NCBI GenBank assembly: GCA_029204225.1
Contig: CM055097.1
Span: 66,592,941-66,656,940 of the forward strand
From: Diphasiastrum complanatum
Lineage: Eukaryota > Streptophyta > Lycopodiopsida > Lycopodiales > Lycopodiaceae
Reading direction: 5' to 3'
Length of the DNA stretch: 64,000 bases
Shown here: positions 41,814 through 54,344 of the stretch, piece by piece
How positions within the stretch are numbered: the stretch's first letter is position 1
Layout: each line of letters starts with the position of its first letter
The notes under the pieces: model-generated
What the model was told of the DNA's origin: nothing
The model's input: only the letters and a program-made list of their open reading frames with translations
The model's database searches: none
Program-made: the position numbers and the translations under genes

Positions 41814-42426
41814 GGTTCAATGTCCAGATGCAGTTTGGACCTTTGGATGAGGTGTCAAATGCATCGACGGTCCAAAACTTGTGATGGGAGAGAAACTGGG
41901 ACCACAAGATTTGATTCAGCCATTGGATGGGCTTTGAACAGGGCCCTAAAGAAGTGAAGTGCATTCTGGCCTTCAACTTCATTAAAAATTTTCATATTGA
42001 AAGTTGAGTTGGGTCTCTTCACAAGTGAAGAGTGAAGTTTCTTCAAGATCAAGAAACAGTTCAAAAACTAGAAAAGTCCCTATTTTTGGGTCCTTTGCCC
42101 GTTTTGACCCAAACGAAAGGCTATAATCTCCAACGAAGGGCACCCGGACTGTACCTACAAGTACGGTACAACAAAATAGAGTGATTGCAGCGAAGAAAGT
42201 GTTCGGAGTATGCCAAAAGTGATTTCACCATTCCACTGGGCACATTGTTGGGAGTTGACGACTGAGTGTATTTCGGAAGGCGACGCCGATTTGGCTTTCA
42301 AATTGGTGGAAAAGCGGCGAGTGGCCTGGTAAAGGAAAAAGTTCAGGTCATTATTTTCAGCTTCTGACATCATTGTTGGCCTCGACATGCTATTCTTAGC
42401 CTAAGGTAGAAGTTTCAAGCAATTTT
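41814..42426 (-). other. Unassigned segment within composite G
   Basis: Overlapping minus-strand frames (42388-42155: MSRPTMMSEAENNDLNFFLY; 42064-41855) contain no motif I recognise. Possibly gag or leader sequence of an old element. Confidence 0.3.
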
Positions 42427-42795
42427 CTGGTTTGAATAATACTTAACAAGGGCTAACTATCCCTCAAGATAGTTAAGTCAAGTAAGAGCATTGTCTATAA
42501 CTAGGCAAGAGACATCAATTTGTGAATCTTTTGGCTCATTTGCAAGTGAGAGCTTTTTGTTTCCTCCTTGTGAATGTGTGCGATAAGAATCTCTATTGCT
42601 AGGTCTCATGTGCCCTATCCACATGAATCAATGCTCATGTTCATAGCTTGTACTATTATTTCCATCACTAATGCAATTCTATGGTGATCTCCATGTTTCT
42701 AGCTTTCTATGGACATGCTATCTTGATTGTCTTGTACTTTTCTTGCTTTTAGCTTTACTATTATTGTGATTGCTATTAGTTTTTGGCACATAACA
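42427..42795 (+). repeat. Family-B LTR, 3' part intact
   Basis: The right end CACATAACA precedes PBS TGGTATTAGAGC (42801-42812). Segments 42427-42485 and 42504-42795 have counterparts in the first locus at 13659-13715 (direct) and 12528-12826 (inverted). The left boundary is unclear. Confidence 0.7.
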
Positions 42796-43628
42796 ATTCT
42801 TGGTATTAGAGCATAGATCCTAAATTCATGATGTTCCTATGTGAAGTTCATTAGATTTGATAAGTTTATTGCATTTGTGGCTTTCTTTTTGTTAATTTTT
42901 AAGTTTGAAATTTTTAGTTTTGTACAGATAAATTGTTGACATTCAATTTCATTTTTTATTTCTAATTCGATTCTATAGTTTTGTAGAGCTTTGTCTTAGC
43001 TTTCATTTTCAAGTTATTGCAATTTTTTCAAAAGCTATTTAAATAGGTGACTAGAAATTTCTTTTCACTTTGTTTGAATTTTTCAAAATTTGATTTCATT
43101 TTTTAAATAAGGTTTAGAGCATTGTCTTAGCTTTGATTTGGTCCATATGGCAGGTCATTTGGATTAGTATCCAAATGTTATGACAAATCTTGAATTGTAG
43201 CTCTGATTTTGTTAGTGTTTTTTTTTCAAAATTTTCAGACCTGTTTTACTGTAATTTTAACCTATCAAATCACATTCAATCATTGATCTGATACTATAGG
43301 TTGATAAAGCTTGTTGTACCTTTTCAGAGGTTCTAAATTTTTTTGATTTGGATCAATATTGTGAAGTTATGATCAAATTAGTGAAGATGGGTCTGACTAG
43401 CCATAATTCTGGAAAATTTTTTTACTAGAAAGCGAGAAGCACTTCAACACTTCAATTTTAAAGTTGTGTTTCTTTTGCTAAAATTTTTTAGCCTTTCATT
43501 TTGAAATTTTTTTTCAAACCAATCCAATCTGACGATCAGATCCGACCAACTAGATTCGACGGTCAAAACTGCCTGTCAAATTCGACGGTCTAAAAAAATA
43601 AAAAAATTGCATCCAATGGTCAACTTTC
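42796..43628 (+). other. PBS and leader of the family-B element
   Basis: After the PBS, about 820 bp of AT-rich, T-tract-rich leader without coding capacity runs into copia integrase C-terminal sequence at about 43650. Confidence 0.6.
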
Positions 43629-44108
43629 TTGCACCCGATGTTCAACTATCAACTCTATTGCATTGACGATCATGTAAAGGGCTATAGATGTTTTGATCCA
43701 GTGGAAAACAAAATCCATATAAGCCGTGATGTTATCTTTGATGAATCCAAGATGTATGAAGACGAGGATGCTGAAAAGATAGACACATCCAGTGCGAAAG
43801 ATGGTATAGTGAGGATACCACCTGATGATGATCCATTCATTGACCTTCCGAGTGATGAACATGAGGATACATCTCCAGATACTACTACTCAACCTCAAGA
43901 AATAGGTTGGAGAGGTAGAGACAAACCTTTTGGTGCAAGAAGGATTAAAGTTGCAGGTGAGAAACGCAAGGAGAAGGATGTACCGTGGGATACATTTTCA
44001 CCAGGAAGCCGATCACCTGACAGGAAGCTCCCTAAGTGGTTTGAGAGATTGTTGGAGAGCCGCGACATAGATGACTTTCCAGGATCATCTAACCAGGGAG
44101 AGCTATGA
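43629..44108 (+). pseudogene. Copia F integrase C-terminal and linker region
   Basis: Starts HVKGYRCFDPVENKIHISRD and VIFDESKMYEDEDAEKIDTS, the standard end of copia integrase. A hydrophilic acidic linker (PPDDDPFIDLPSDEHEDTSPD) and basic tail follow before RT. The core with the catalytic triad is absent. Confidence 0.8.
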
Positions 44109-44237
44109 AGATCAACAAGAGAGAAGACACTACCTGAAAGGTGTGAAGCAAATTATGCTCTCTTATCTAGCATTATTCAAAGCAAAGAACCCTCGACTTA
44201 TGGTGAAGCGAAGGATGATGACATTTGGGTCAGGGCC

Positions 44238-45035
44238 ATGGGAGAGGAGATGGAGTCAATTGCTAAGCATAGCACATGGGACTTAGTAGAACCACCAGTT
44301 GGCAAGAAACCCATTGGTTGTAAATGGGTATACAAGACTAAGTACCATGCAGATGGAAGTATAGCAAAGCACAAAGCAAGATTGGTGATCAAAGGGTACG
44401 CACAAAATAAAGGCATCGACTATGAGGAGACCTTTGCGCCGGTTTGTAAGTGGAATACTCTACGTCTACTTATTGCTTTAGCTTCACATTTTGGTTGGCC
44501 TTTGCATCAAATGGATGTGAAATCTGATTTTCTAAATGGTGAGCTAGAAGAAGAAGTGTTCACGGATCAACCTGAAGGCTTTGTAACGAAGGGACATGAA
44601 AATAAAGTATGTCGCTTGAAGAGAGCGCTTTATGGTCTTAAACAAGTACCACGTGCGTGGTATAGCAGGATTGATGCCTACTTTCGTTCAAAGGGGATGG
44701 TGAGTACACATTCTGATCCAAATCTATATGTCTTATGCTTTGATGGTATGGTTGCTTTGATTGCTCTTTATGTTGATGACTTGATTATTACGGAAAATAA
44801 TCAAGAGATGATAGACATGATCAAGAAAGACCTCATGGAAAAATTCGAGATGACAGATTTCAGTCTGATGCATTACTGCCTTGGAGTAGAAGTGTGGCAA
44901 AAAGGACATGAAGTGGGTTTAACACAAGTGAAGTATGTCAAAGAGTTGCTGCACAGGTTTAGGTTGCAGTATTGCAAACCAATAGACACTCCTATTGAAC
45001 CAGGTAAAAAGCTTTCTAAGCTTGATGAGTCATAG
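44238..45035 (+). CDS. Copia F reverse transcriptase (open frame)
   Basis: A 265-codon frame covering the RVT_2 domain: WDLVEPPVGKKPIGCKWVYK, KARLVIKGYAQNKGIDYEETF, HQMDVKSDFLNGELEEEVF, RALYGLKQVPRAWYSRIDAYF, then LYVDDLIITENNQE with the catalytic YVDD intact, and MHYCLGVEVWQ. It ends at a TAG at 45033, where the next residues of the family ([16 protein letters not shown]) continue in frame. So a single stop separates RT from RNase H. Confidence 0.88.
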   Translation: MGEEMESIAKHSTWDLVEPPVGKKPIGCKWVYKTKYHADGSIAKHKARLVIKGYAQNKGIDYEETFAPVCKWNTLRLLIALASHFGWPLHQMDVKSDFLNGELEEEVFTDQPEGFVTKGHENKVCRLKRALYGLKQVPRAWYSRIDAYFRSKGMVSTHSDPNLYVLCFDGMVALIALYVDDLIITENNQEMIDMIKKDLMEKFEMTDFSLMHYCLGVEVWQKGHEVGLTQVKYVKELLHRFRLQYCKPIDTPIEPGKKLSKLDES

Positions 45036-45719
45036 TCATTTGATGCTACGCTGTATAGACAATTAGTAGGGAGCTTGATTTACCTTACCACGACTAGACC
45101 GGATATATGCTATGTTGTTGGCATTGTAAGTCAGTTTATGGCAGCACCTACGAAAATGTAGTGGAAGGCAGCTAAACGCATTCTGCGTTATGTGAAAGAC
45201 ACTTCAGAGTATGGCTTGATTTACAAGAAGCATGATGGTTTACCTGAGTTGTGTGGCTATGTCGATGCGGATTGGGGAGGTGACTATGATGATCGTAGAT
45301 CCACCACAGGATATATATTCTAGTTTTGTGGTAGTTGCTTTTCCTGGTCTAGTAAGAAACAAAGTACAATTGCTCTTTCCACCACAGAAGCAGAGTATAA
45401 GGAAGTGTGCAGTGCAGCACAGGAAGCTATATGGTTGAGACAAATCTTGGAAGGAATTGGCATGAAGCAGAAAAATCCCACGACTTTACATAGCGACAGT
45501 CAGAGTGGCATTCAGCTAGCAAAGAATCCAGTGTTCCATGAGAGAACTAAACACATTGAGATTCAGTATCACTTCATACGTGAGAAGTTGCTAAGTCGTG
45601 AAATTCATGTTGTTCATTGTAGCACAGAAGAACAACTAGCTGATATTTTCACTAAGCCACTTACTGGAGAAAAGTTTGATAAGCTTAGATATAAGCTTTT
45701 TGTACTTAAAGTTTGTTGA
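45036..45719 (+). pseudogene. Copia F connection and RNase H
   Basis: [53 protein letters not shown] (RNase H Asp), LSTTEAEYKEV (Glu), LHSDSQSGIQLAKNPVFHER (Asp), TKHIEIQYHFI, EEQLADIFTKPLTGEKF. Two further stops interrupt it. It ends KLFVLKVC, 55 bp before the LTR. Confidence 0.87.
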
Positions 45720-45773
45720 CTTTAAAGCTATGCATATGATTGTATGAAAAGTAGACTCTACTTTAAGGGAGAG

Positions 45774-46047
45774 AGTTAGAATTAAAGTAGAGTCACTGTG
45801 TTACTGTACTGTGGGTCCTATCAGTGGATAAGGATCAGTTGGCCTCGCCACGAGGCAAGTCGACGGGACACGCGTCCCACCAATGGCAACTTGGGTCATG
45901 CATGGGTTGCCTGAGTAAACAACTATATGTATAGTGTAATTTTATTTTGAGAAATACAGTTGCTATGTGAGCTTGCTGTGGAGAGTGTTTTCTGTCTGTG
46001 TTACTATGTAGCATGATCTGTGTTCCTGTGCAAAGCTAATTCTAAGT
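45774..46047 (+). repeat. 3' LTR of copia F
   Basis: 274 bp, AGTTAGAATTAAAG...TAATTCTAAGT, after the polypurine tract TTTAAGGGAGAG. Same family as the two G LTRs but opposite orientation. The 46788-47061 copy forms a long inverted repeat with it, 740 bp apart. Confidence 0.86.
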
Positions 46048-46787
46048 GTAGCTTATCTATCCAACGGATCTAAGCACTCTTGTGCATTAATGGAGAGTCT
46101 TGTAAACACTGTCCACTTCGAAACACTATGCTCTCAACCTGGTTCCACATGCGAACAGTCTGCGACCTCCCTGTCTGCGGCCGCGCCTCCCCACACTCAT
46201 TTTTGTTTGATCTAACTCGCCTATTTTTCGATTTGAGCATGATTTGAGGCCTAGAGCAGGGTCGCCCTACTAATTCCAAGTCTTTAGAGTGTTCACTCAA
46301 GAACTTCCGTGGAGAAACGATGATTTTAGCTCAACTTGACAAAGTGGCTTTTTTCACCTTTTACCGCAAATTTGCCAGGTTAACTGTTTGGAGACAAATT
46401 TCTGACATAGACCTCAGAATCTCTCCATGTCTGGTTGACAAAGTGATGAGCTTCCTTCTTGTCCTTACGGCATTCAAAATGGTACACATACAGCGAAGAA
46501 ATCACTAGTTATGTATAAAAACCGTAACCCCAAACTCGGTTTCAATTTTCAGCTAGTTTCAAAATTGTCAATTTTTCACCAAATTTTTCCCCGTCTGATG
46601 CTATGCACAGGCTAATAATCCCTCTGTTGAGCTTAGCAAGCCTCTATAAACTAGAAACCATGCACCAATGCTTCTCTTTTCGTCTTCAACCGGCCGTAAA
46701 CCCCGAACTCTCAGAAGACAGTTCTCCCGAAGCTCTCTTCAACGACGATGCTGTATTGTGTACACTCCTTGTACGGCTCTAATACCA
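46048..46787 (-). other. Leader of copia G with PBS
   Basis: PBS TGGTATTAGAGC occupies 46776-46787 on the minus strand. The following leader includes a short frame (46300-46070) of no recognised family. The right boundary is set by the LTR. Confidence 0.6.
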
Positions 46788-47061
46788 ACTTAGAATTTGC
46801 TTTGCAAAGGAACACAGATCATGCTACACAGTAACATAGACAGAAAACACTCTACACATCAAGCTCACATAGCAATTGTATTTCTCAAAATGAAATTACA
46901 CTGTACATACAGTTGTTCACTCAGTCAACCCATGCATGACCCAGGTTGTCGTTGGCGGGACGCGTGTCCCGTCGACTTGCCTCATGGCGAGGCCAACTGA
47001 TCCTTATTTACTGATAGGACCCACATTACAGTAACACAGTGATTCTACTTTAATTCTAACT
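46788..47061 (-). repeat. 5' LTR of copia G
   Basis: 274 bp; ends fixed by the PBS on one side and the ACTAC duplication on the other. Shares the palindromic GGGACACGCGTCCC-type core (about 46956-46970) with the other two copies. Confidence 0.86.
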
Positions 47062-47066
47062 ACTAC

Positions 47067-50000
47067 TAGTGTAGGTTGTGACATATTAAAATTCAAATAT
47101 TCAAGGTAATGAATTTAACCTCTCAAAAAATTGCTACTAAAGGGGAGCACAAGTTTGGCTACAAGCCATAGCTTTTGTAATTTGATGAAAGCTATTCCAA
47201 GTATTGTAGTAGAGTGAGAGACTTAGTGATAGAAAAAATACTGAATTTGGTTAGCCAAGAGAGGTAGTTCTTTTCTAGATGCTCAAAGTAGCCACATCTT
47301 TGTAATGTTTTGTAGTGATAAGAGAAAGAGTTGAGGGGAGAGAAATAGGTGAAATATTGGGAGATTTACTCGTTCGAAATATCTCGCGAGGATGGCACCA
47401 ACTAACATTGTGGAGGTGAGAGCATAGAGAGGAGAGGTTGCATAAATCTTCCTTTTCAAAGTTGTTTTGTTGAGGAATGTGAGGGATCCTTGTCTAAATA
47501 GGTTCTTTTAAAAAAAAAGATTAATCATTTTGTTGTCAAAGAGAATTATAAAGGACTTTGTGCATTCACATGTAAATCTCACGAAATTAGACACTTTTTT
47601 CAAGAGCAATGATGCTGTGATTTTTAGAAGCAAGAAAAATAACATGGAAAAAGCAACACACAGGTTCTCTATGGGTAGAGCATGTTTTCATAGATAGGGG
47701 ACCCACATAGCACCACCTTATGTTTTATTTTTTCCCCCAAAGGAATATTAATAATTAATTTCCTAAAATGGAGATGGGAGTCTCTAGCCCAAAGCAAAAT
47801 GAAAAGAAAACATGTTACATAAGTCCAACAAATGTGCCTAAACACAATATATCACCTACGAAACCTAGATAAGTAAGGTTCCATTTAAGAGAATTTAGGC
47901 TAAAGAACACAATAATCAATTAGCTTTCTATATGTTTTTGAGTGATGGGTTGTGAGGGAGCACTTAAACCCACAATATGTAATATGTGAAGCAACATGCA
48001 ATCGATGCTCAATGGAATAGCTCCTAGCCAAATTATGTGTATAATAGCAAAATCATTTTAAATGTTGTTTTTATAATAGTCAATCTTATTTCAGCACAAA
48101 TTTGTGCATACTATGTTCAAAATAGTTCAACATTTATTGAATTATAACACTATAAAAGTATATGCAATATCATGTATTATTCAAAATTATTGTAATGAGT
48201 GACATAGATTATTGGACTAGAGGATTTAAGGGAGCACTTATATTCACATTTTAGCATGTACCATTACTAAGTTATTAAAACATTTTTTATTGAAAATTTA
48301 AGCTAAATTATAGCGTATTTAAAGAAAATATATATTTCATGTTGGAAAATTGATGATCGAGTATGCTAGGAAAAATATATATAAAGTTACTAATAGATTG
48401 GTCTTAGAGCCTCATTGATCAAAGACATGACAATCAAACCTCTAAGCTGGCAACTGTTGATTCTCAGGATCGGTGCCAACAACAAATGGAGCACAATCGG
48501 ACATTTATTTGTTATCTAGAAGATGGCTTTCACAGATTTTCTTAAGTAACCTAGTAATAGCTGCAGCCTACTACTTCGTTTGAACTATGTTGGTCATATA
48601 CCAATCTATTGAATCATAAGTTTAACCTGATGTGTCTAATGATTTATGCATTCAACCTAGTTACAAGAGCTTGATGTAGAATTAATTTTTCCTAAAAGGT
48701 TTGTATGTTGATATTAATATTTGTTTACTATATTTCAATTTAATAATTCAATAGTTTTATAGCACAAAACTTTCAAAAAATAATCTGAGTCTACAAAAGA
48801 TAAAATTATATTTTTGCATTTACTATTGATCAAAGTTCTTACCAATAAAACAAAGTCTTTATACACTTGAAAATAGTTTAGTGTATTGAAGATTATGACT
48901 TCTATTTTAACTTTGTGAGAATTTTAGAAGCTTTTGACATTTGAAATTGAAAATGATAGAATGTATAATTTCAACAATAATGTTGTGTTATATCATAGGC
49001 TTTGCCAAATTGATAGTATTTTTGTTGAAGATACAAAAAGTCATTGTTTAGAAATTGATGCAACGTAATTAGTTATTTTCAAAATTCCAGCATATTGCAG
49101 TTATGCATTTCTTTTTATATTTTGTGTATGAGTAGGAAGAGTATCAAAGTAATAAACGATTTTATGCGAATCACTTCTTTTTTTATTAATATTGATGATA
49201 GTAATTTATGATGTTTTTTGTTTTTTAATCATATGGAGCTAATAATATAAACTAATGTTTATTTCATTAGTACACATTTATAATATCAATATGTAAATTT
49301 TTGTCAATCAAGATAATTGATAATTATTATATTCATATTGATAAATTTAGTTAATATGGAGTCATGATTTATATTAATGTTTCTATAAATGGACTAGTCG
49401 TTAGTAAAATTAAATAGTCATATTGATAAATTCCATTATTTTGAACTAGTCATGACTTATGTTAGTGCCTCTCTTAACATTTCCAAATATCTCTGAGATT
49501 TTCATTAAGTAATGTTGAGTGGCCCCAGGTATTCTCTTACCTTTTCAACAAAGCCCATTTCCTGCCAGTCTTCCACCATGGTCACAATCACTTTGCATCT
49601 TGTTTTGAGGTAGATTAAAAAGTTATCAAACAACTATGCACAAAAAATTTATGTTGGTATTTCTTATTCAAAGTTGTAACATATTTAAGTATCATTCAGT
49701 TTTAATCACACCATATGCTTAAATATAATATGATATACAAATTTTGTATAGAAAACAGAACATATAAAATGTATTTTTTTTTATCTTAAGAAAAATTCTT
49801 GATTATAATTATTATGTAATGATAGAAATCACAATCATTTAACTAAAATATTCATGATTTTATTATTTGCATTGATATAAAAAAATAACAATTTTTACAA
49901 TAAAATTATTCATAAGCTCACAAAAAAATAATTTGGTTTCACGATTCAATAGCCATGATTTAACAATTTGATGGATAGTTATACTATTTAACAATCAAGA

Positions 50001-50436
50001 TTTTATTATTCAATAGCTACACATATGATATTTAGTATTTATTATTTTTTATGATTTAATACTAATCCATAGACGACATTTACAATATCATTAATAAAAG
50101 TCATTATGGAATATAGATCAAAGTTAAAATTCAACTTCACAATTTAATATTCATTATTTCACAATTCAATATTAAAAAAATTTATAATTTAATATTAAAA
50201 GAGATTAATTTTCACGATTTCATAATATAGTATTCACAATTTCATATTTCATACTCAAAATCTAGAAATCAATATTAATTATCTCAATGCTATGCCTATA
50301 TGACTTTTCACTTGGTTACTTGATAAGTAATTCGCATACTAGTTCTTTCTTGATTCAATAGACAAACAATATTGAAATTTCATAATTCTAGCTTGTCTAG
50401 TTTCAAGATGTAATTCCACTTGTAAGTGGTGTTGTG
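47067..50436. other. AT-rich region without recognisable genes
   Basis: 3.4 kb of very AT-rich sequence. Only short frames occur and stops are dense on both strands. No LTR terminus, tRNA, or splice-supported exon was found. 49,100-50,300 is dominated by ATTTAATAYT/CACAATTT-like words without a fixed period. Confidence 0.6.
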
Positions 50437-51192
50437 TGTTAGAAATGGTGAACTCCTGCAACTTTGTCGCAGCACGAACATGAAGCAAAGGTCGAAAGAT
50501 GAACAATTCGCGACAGTCAATGTCCCTTGACTCAAAGCACGAACGATTCGCGAATCATTTGTGAATCGTAAACACCTCCAGAAACGAAAAACTACGAAAG
50601 AGACGAAGAAGAATCTTTCGCGTTGCCAGCTGGCAGCTCAACGGGCTTGGAGTCATAGACTTCACGCCCAACTAAAACGAATGGCAACAACGGACACTAA
50701 CTAACTAGTTGATTGGCGTTAACTAGTCTTGTGATTCTATGTTTAGCCATCTTGTAAACTCCACACTGTGGAGGTATAAACGATCCTCTCTGGATCATAA
50801 AAATAGAATGAAAAAGAGATTCGTAAGTGACAGAGAGAGAGAGGTAGCGAGTAGAGCAGAAAGAAAATACTAGAAACTATAGCTATGCATGAAAGTCTGG
50901 CAACGAGCAGAACACAATGAAAGAGCAGAATGTCATTCTGCCAACGAGCGAGACATTGACGATCTCGCTCTAAAACTAAACTATAATACAATCGCTCTAT
51001 TTTTGTGCATCTCCCTATCTTGTGCTATCATTTTGTCTTGATTGCTAGAATACAATGTGTCCTGTGATGTGTAGTCGCGTGTCCCCCGGATCCTATAAAC
51101 AACTTCTGCACAAAAAGAAAATTCAAAGACACAAAATTATTCGCAAATAAGAAGACGAAGACAAAAAAAAAAACAGCCTCACTTCCGCGACA
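50437..51192 (+). repeat. 5' LTR of copia K with PBS
   Basis: 756 bp from TGTTAGAAATGGTGAAC to GCGACA, followed by PBS TGGTATCTGAAC at 51193-51204 (diverged in its last bases). A TATA-like GGTATAAACG lies near 50771. Its opening resembles the element J LTR. The interval 50500-50620 holds several TTCGCGAA-type words. Confidence 0.75.
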
Positions 51193-51790
51193 TGGTATCT
51201 GAACACACAGGTTATCACTACTGATATCCCAGTAGTGATTCTTCCAAACAACACAATATGGCTACAACAATCCAGCCAAGAATAGCAATCAGTCTCGATG
51301 GCATAAATTGCAGAATCTGGAAATTCAAAATCAAAACGCTTCCGAAGGGCGAAAGCATCTAGTCGGTGACCGAGCTCTCAAAGGTGCAGCCTCTAGAGGG
51401 AGACCCGAGGAGAGCTGAATCGATCAGAAAAGATGAGCGCGCAATGGCGATCATCGTTTCATCCAGAAATGAAGATCTACTCATGCAGATTGAAGACTGC
51501 AAAAGCAGCCATGCAACATGGAAAAGATTGAAGTAGAAGTATGAAGTGAGGACTGCAGCTTCAGTCATGCACCTTCACAATCAGCTGCAATCCATATGGT
51601 GGGATGGCAATCAGTTGGATCAACACGTTGACAAGATCAGAATGATTTTTGCTCAACTTGCTGCATTAGGACAGGAGCACCAGGTCCCAGCACCACAGCA
51701 GTTGATGAACTTCATGAAATCTCTACCGATGTCCTATCAATCGCTCTTTCACTGGCTTCTAGAAGATATCCTCCATGAGATGCCATTATA
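51193..51790 (+). mobile_element. Copia K internal remnant (gag N-terminal half)
   Basis: Gag starts at 51258 (MATTIQPRIAISLDGINCRIWK), continues through stops (51359, 51535) with ERAMAIIVSSRNEDLLMQIE, HATWKRLK, SIWWDGNQLDQHVDKIRMIFAQLAAL, LMNFMKSLPMSYQSL, and ends at a TAA at 51789-51791. Element L leader follows immediately, so the rest of K is gone. It belongs near element J in gag sequence. Confidence 0.78.
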
Positions 51791-52556
51791 ATGAAGACTT
51801 CTTAGTTATTGGATTGAAATATGTTTGAGCTTGTTCCTATCAGACTTAGAATTGTTGCTCTCTTTCACTATAGGTATTTTCAAGGTTAAACTACCTTTCT
51901 ATGTGAAACACTTGCAACTATATATGAGATGAATCTCAAATATTCAACAAGACAAGTTATATAGATCAGACACAAAAAGTGGTTTGTGACACTTTGGCTG
52001 GTTTGAATCCTACTTTTGGCACATGTGAAATGCTTCAAAAGAAAACACTATTGACACTCAAAAGGCTCAAAGGGTGTTCAAATACTTCAAACTTAGTCTT
52101 GATCTACAGTTCTTTGTGTTGGATGCTCAAAACAATGGATTCAGAACAAAGTATCATTGAATCAAATCAAAATGCTGTCACTCGGATTTTGGACCTATCC
52201 CTATCCTCTTTAAGAGCTTATAACTCTTGCTAGACACATCATATTGATTTGGTTTCAATTTCTATGGAAAGTACAGATCAAATGCTTTCCATCAAGCTAT
52301 AACACTGCTATCTTTGGATCGATAAGTAAGGAGAACAAGGGGACTGAAAAACTCTGATTTTCACACGTGCGAAATTCCAGAATTCCGTACTTCCTCAATT
52401 CAGGTCTAAAAATTCAGTTCAAGTCCGATTTGATCCAAATACACTTCAGAGAAAGGTTAGAAAAAGCTCAAAACTACTTTTTTGTTCGATTTAGCTCTCA
52501 GTTTCTTGTACAATCAGAGTTGTTAGCATGCAAAGCTTAATGTGGCTCTGATACCA
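51791..52556 (-). other. Leader of copia L and PBS
   Basis: PBS TGGTATCAGAGC at 52545-52556 (minus). The sequence leftwards to about 51790 is leader without recognised gag; a CACACGTGCG word lies at 52362-52371. Confidence 0.6.
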
Positions 52557-53352
52557 TGACAAAATTTCCAGAATTCACACGTGTGGGGAATGTCCACAAG
52601 AGTGACTGATCTTAATTAAGCTTTGTGACTGGCACTATAACCTGATTCTAGATTAATCAACAAAATCTAGTTCAGAAAAAATGGCTAATCCACAATCTAG
52701 CATGCTAATCAACAGAATATAATAGCAATGATCAAAGAATGAAAAAATACAAGATTTCAATGTATGAGCATTAGCCTCAACACGAGTTAGAGAGAGAGAG
52801 AGAGCTAGAGAGATAGCAAGCAATATTTGTTTAGATCCAAAATGACATGAGATAGCTACAAAACTTTGGTTCTTCATTATGAATTGTGTGGAGAGCTATA
52901 CATATTTATGGAGATTGAGGTAGCTCGAGGTAGAACCATATCTATTCATTCCAAAATGACATCTAAAGTGACATCTAGAGTCTATGTGACATTTGTCATT
53001 TGTCATGCATGAAATTCTACCAACATTTTACAAGTGTACTAGTTCTAACTAGAAATGTCCAAATCATCATGCATGTGTCCAATAAACTTTGTGCATGCCT
53101 TGCATGTCACTATGGATCAATTACAATTAATGCATGTGAGTTGCCACGAGTTTCTACAAGCATAATCATGCTAATTCTATGTCTACAAACTATATGCAAG
53201 TTGCATTTATAAAACTAGACAATACATAACCATGTAGCTCGAATTCTATGTAGGCCAAACTTGGCATTTTGCATTAATGAGCTATATACTTGCATGGTAC
53301 AACATTTGTAGCAAGCCAAGAAATCAATATGGATTGTTTTTCAATTTTAACA
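52557..53352 (-). repeat. 5' LTR of copia L
   Basis: 796 bp; minus strand TGTTAAAATTG...GGAAATTTTGTCA, termini TGTTAAAATT/AATTTTGTCA. CACACGTGTG occurs at 52576-52585 close to its 3' end. No coding region or second LTR survives. Confidence 0.75.
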
Positions 53353-54344
53353 GTCGTGTCACATGGTTAGTGGCTTCTTGGAGGCTGACTAAACTCTAAT
53401 CCCATCATTGTAGTTATCATCATTTATTGACTAATGAAGAGTGTACATATAGTAGAGACTATTGGTGATTGATAAGATGGTAAGTCTTAAGGTATTCACG
53501 AGATTGGAAAGATTGAGAAAGAGCTTATGAGAAACCAAAGATGAGTATCATATTAAAGAAACATAGGCGCAAATACTATGCAAGCCTTACCGATTTACTT
53601 CCAATTAACAAGCATAGCATAGGAACATTCCTTTGCTTGGTTCAGTCAAATTAGCATACCAGAGATGGCGACAACCCTAAATATTGTGTCTCACACTCGA
53701 CATTATCATGAAGGATTGGCTTCAATGCACCCAGAGGGTGAAGCACTAATAAAATGTATTGTCAACCATTTGAATCGCTTGCATAGATTTTCTCTACTAC
53801 ATAGAATGAATGGGCAACGTATCCATGTTAACCACAAAAAAATAGCTGAGAAATTATGAATCAGGTGTCTATCCTAAGATTTAAAGCAAAATAAAACTTG
53901 TGCATAAGGCTACAAAATGGAGAATCACAAGAAGATTCAAGTTAATGGCACAAACACAGAAGCGAAACAAAACACAATAGGTATAGATTATCTTTTGATA
54001 ACAAGGAAATTTAGTATAAACCAGCAATGATCATAATAGCGCACATTAGAACGATCAATATTAATCTCAAAGGGGGACGGAGAAGCTTCAAACTCTGGCT
54101 AAGCAAACGAAGGCAAATCACCATCTAACCTATGCATTTGGCTATACTTCTTCAAAATATTTTAATCTTACCTAAATTCTTGTAAGAGTCATCGTTTATT
54201 GTTTGACTCGAGTTCATCTTTGAGGAGTCCACCTCCATATATTAGGATGGATAGATTCTTTTACTATTAAAGGATCCTTCAAATTTGATAGTAAGGAATC
54301 TATGTATTTATATATGTATAGTGATGGGCAAGATCTTGACTCAT
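53353..54344. other. Unassigned; 3' flank of the AAA gene at the right end
   Basis: No recognised domain. The frame at 53665-53859 is short and unsupported. The AAA gene 3' UTR should occupy part of 54.0-54.34 kb. Confidence 0.35.

Larger units (their letters stand above)
43629..46047 (+). mobile_element. Copia F: integrase C-terminus to 3' LTR
   Basis: Plus strand: integrase end and linker (43629-44108), RT (44238-45035), connection and RNase H (45036-45719), polypurine tract, 3' LTR (45774-46047). The upstream LTR in the same orientation (42427-42795) belongs to another family, so the 5' and 3' ends do not match and the unit is chimeric or truncated. The coding region is among the best preserved here, with only a few stops (45033, 45161, 45321). 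Confidence 0.87.
40665..47061 (-). mobile_element. Copia element G, composite, interrupted by other elements
   Basis: Two minus-oriented LTRs of the same family (40665-40936 and 46788-47061) are flanked by ACTAC. Inward from the right come the PBS and a leader (46787-46048); inward from the left come the polypurine tract, RNase H and a piece of integrase (40937-41813). Between them sit a family-B LTR (42427-42795, plus) with leader and the opposite-strand copia F (43629-46047). G itself lacks gag, protease and RT. The nested or rearranged order is inferred from LTR orientation and the duplication. Confidence 0.7.
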
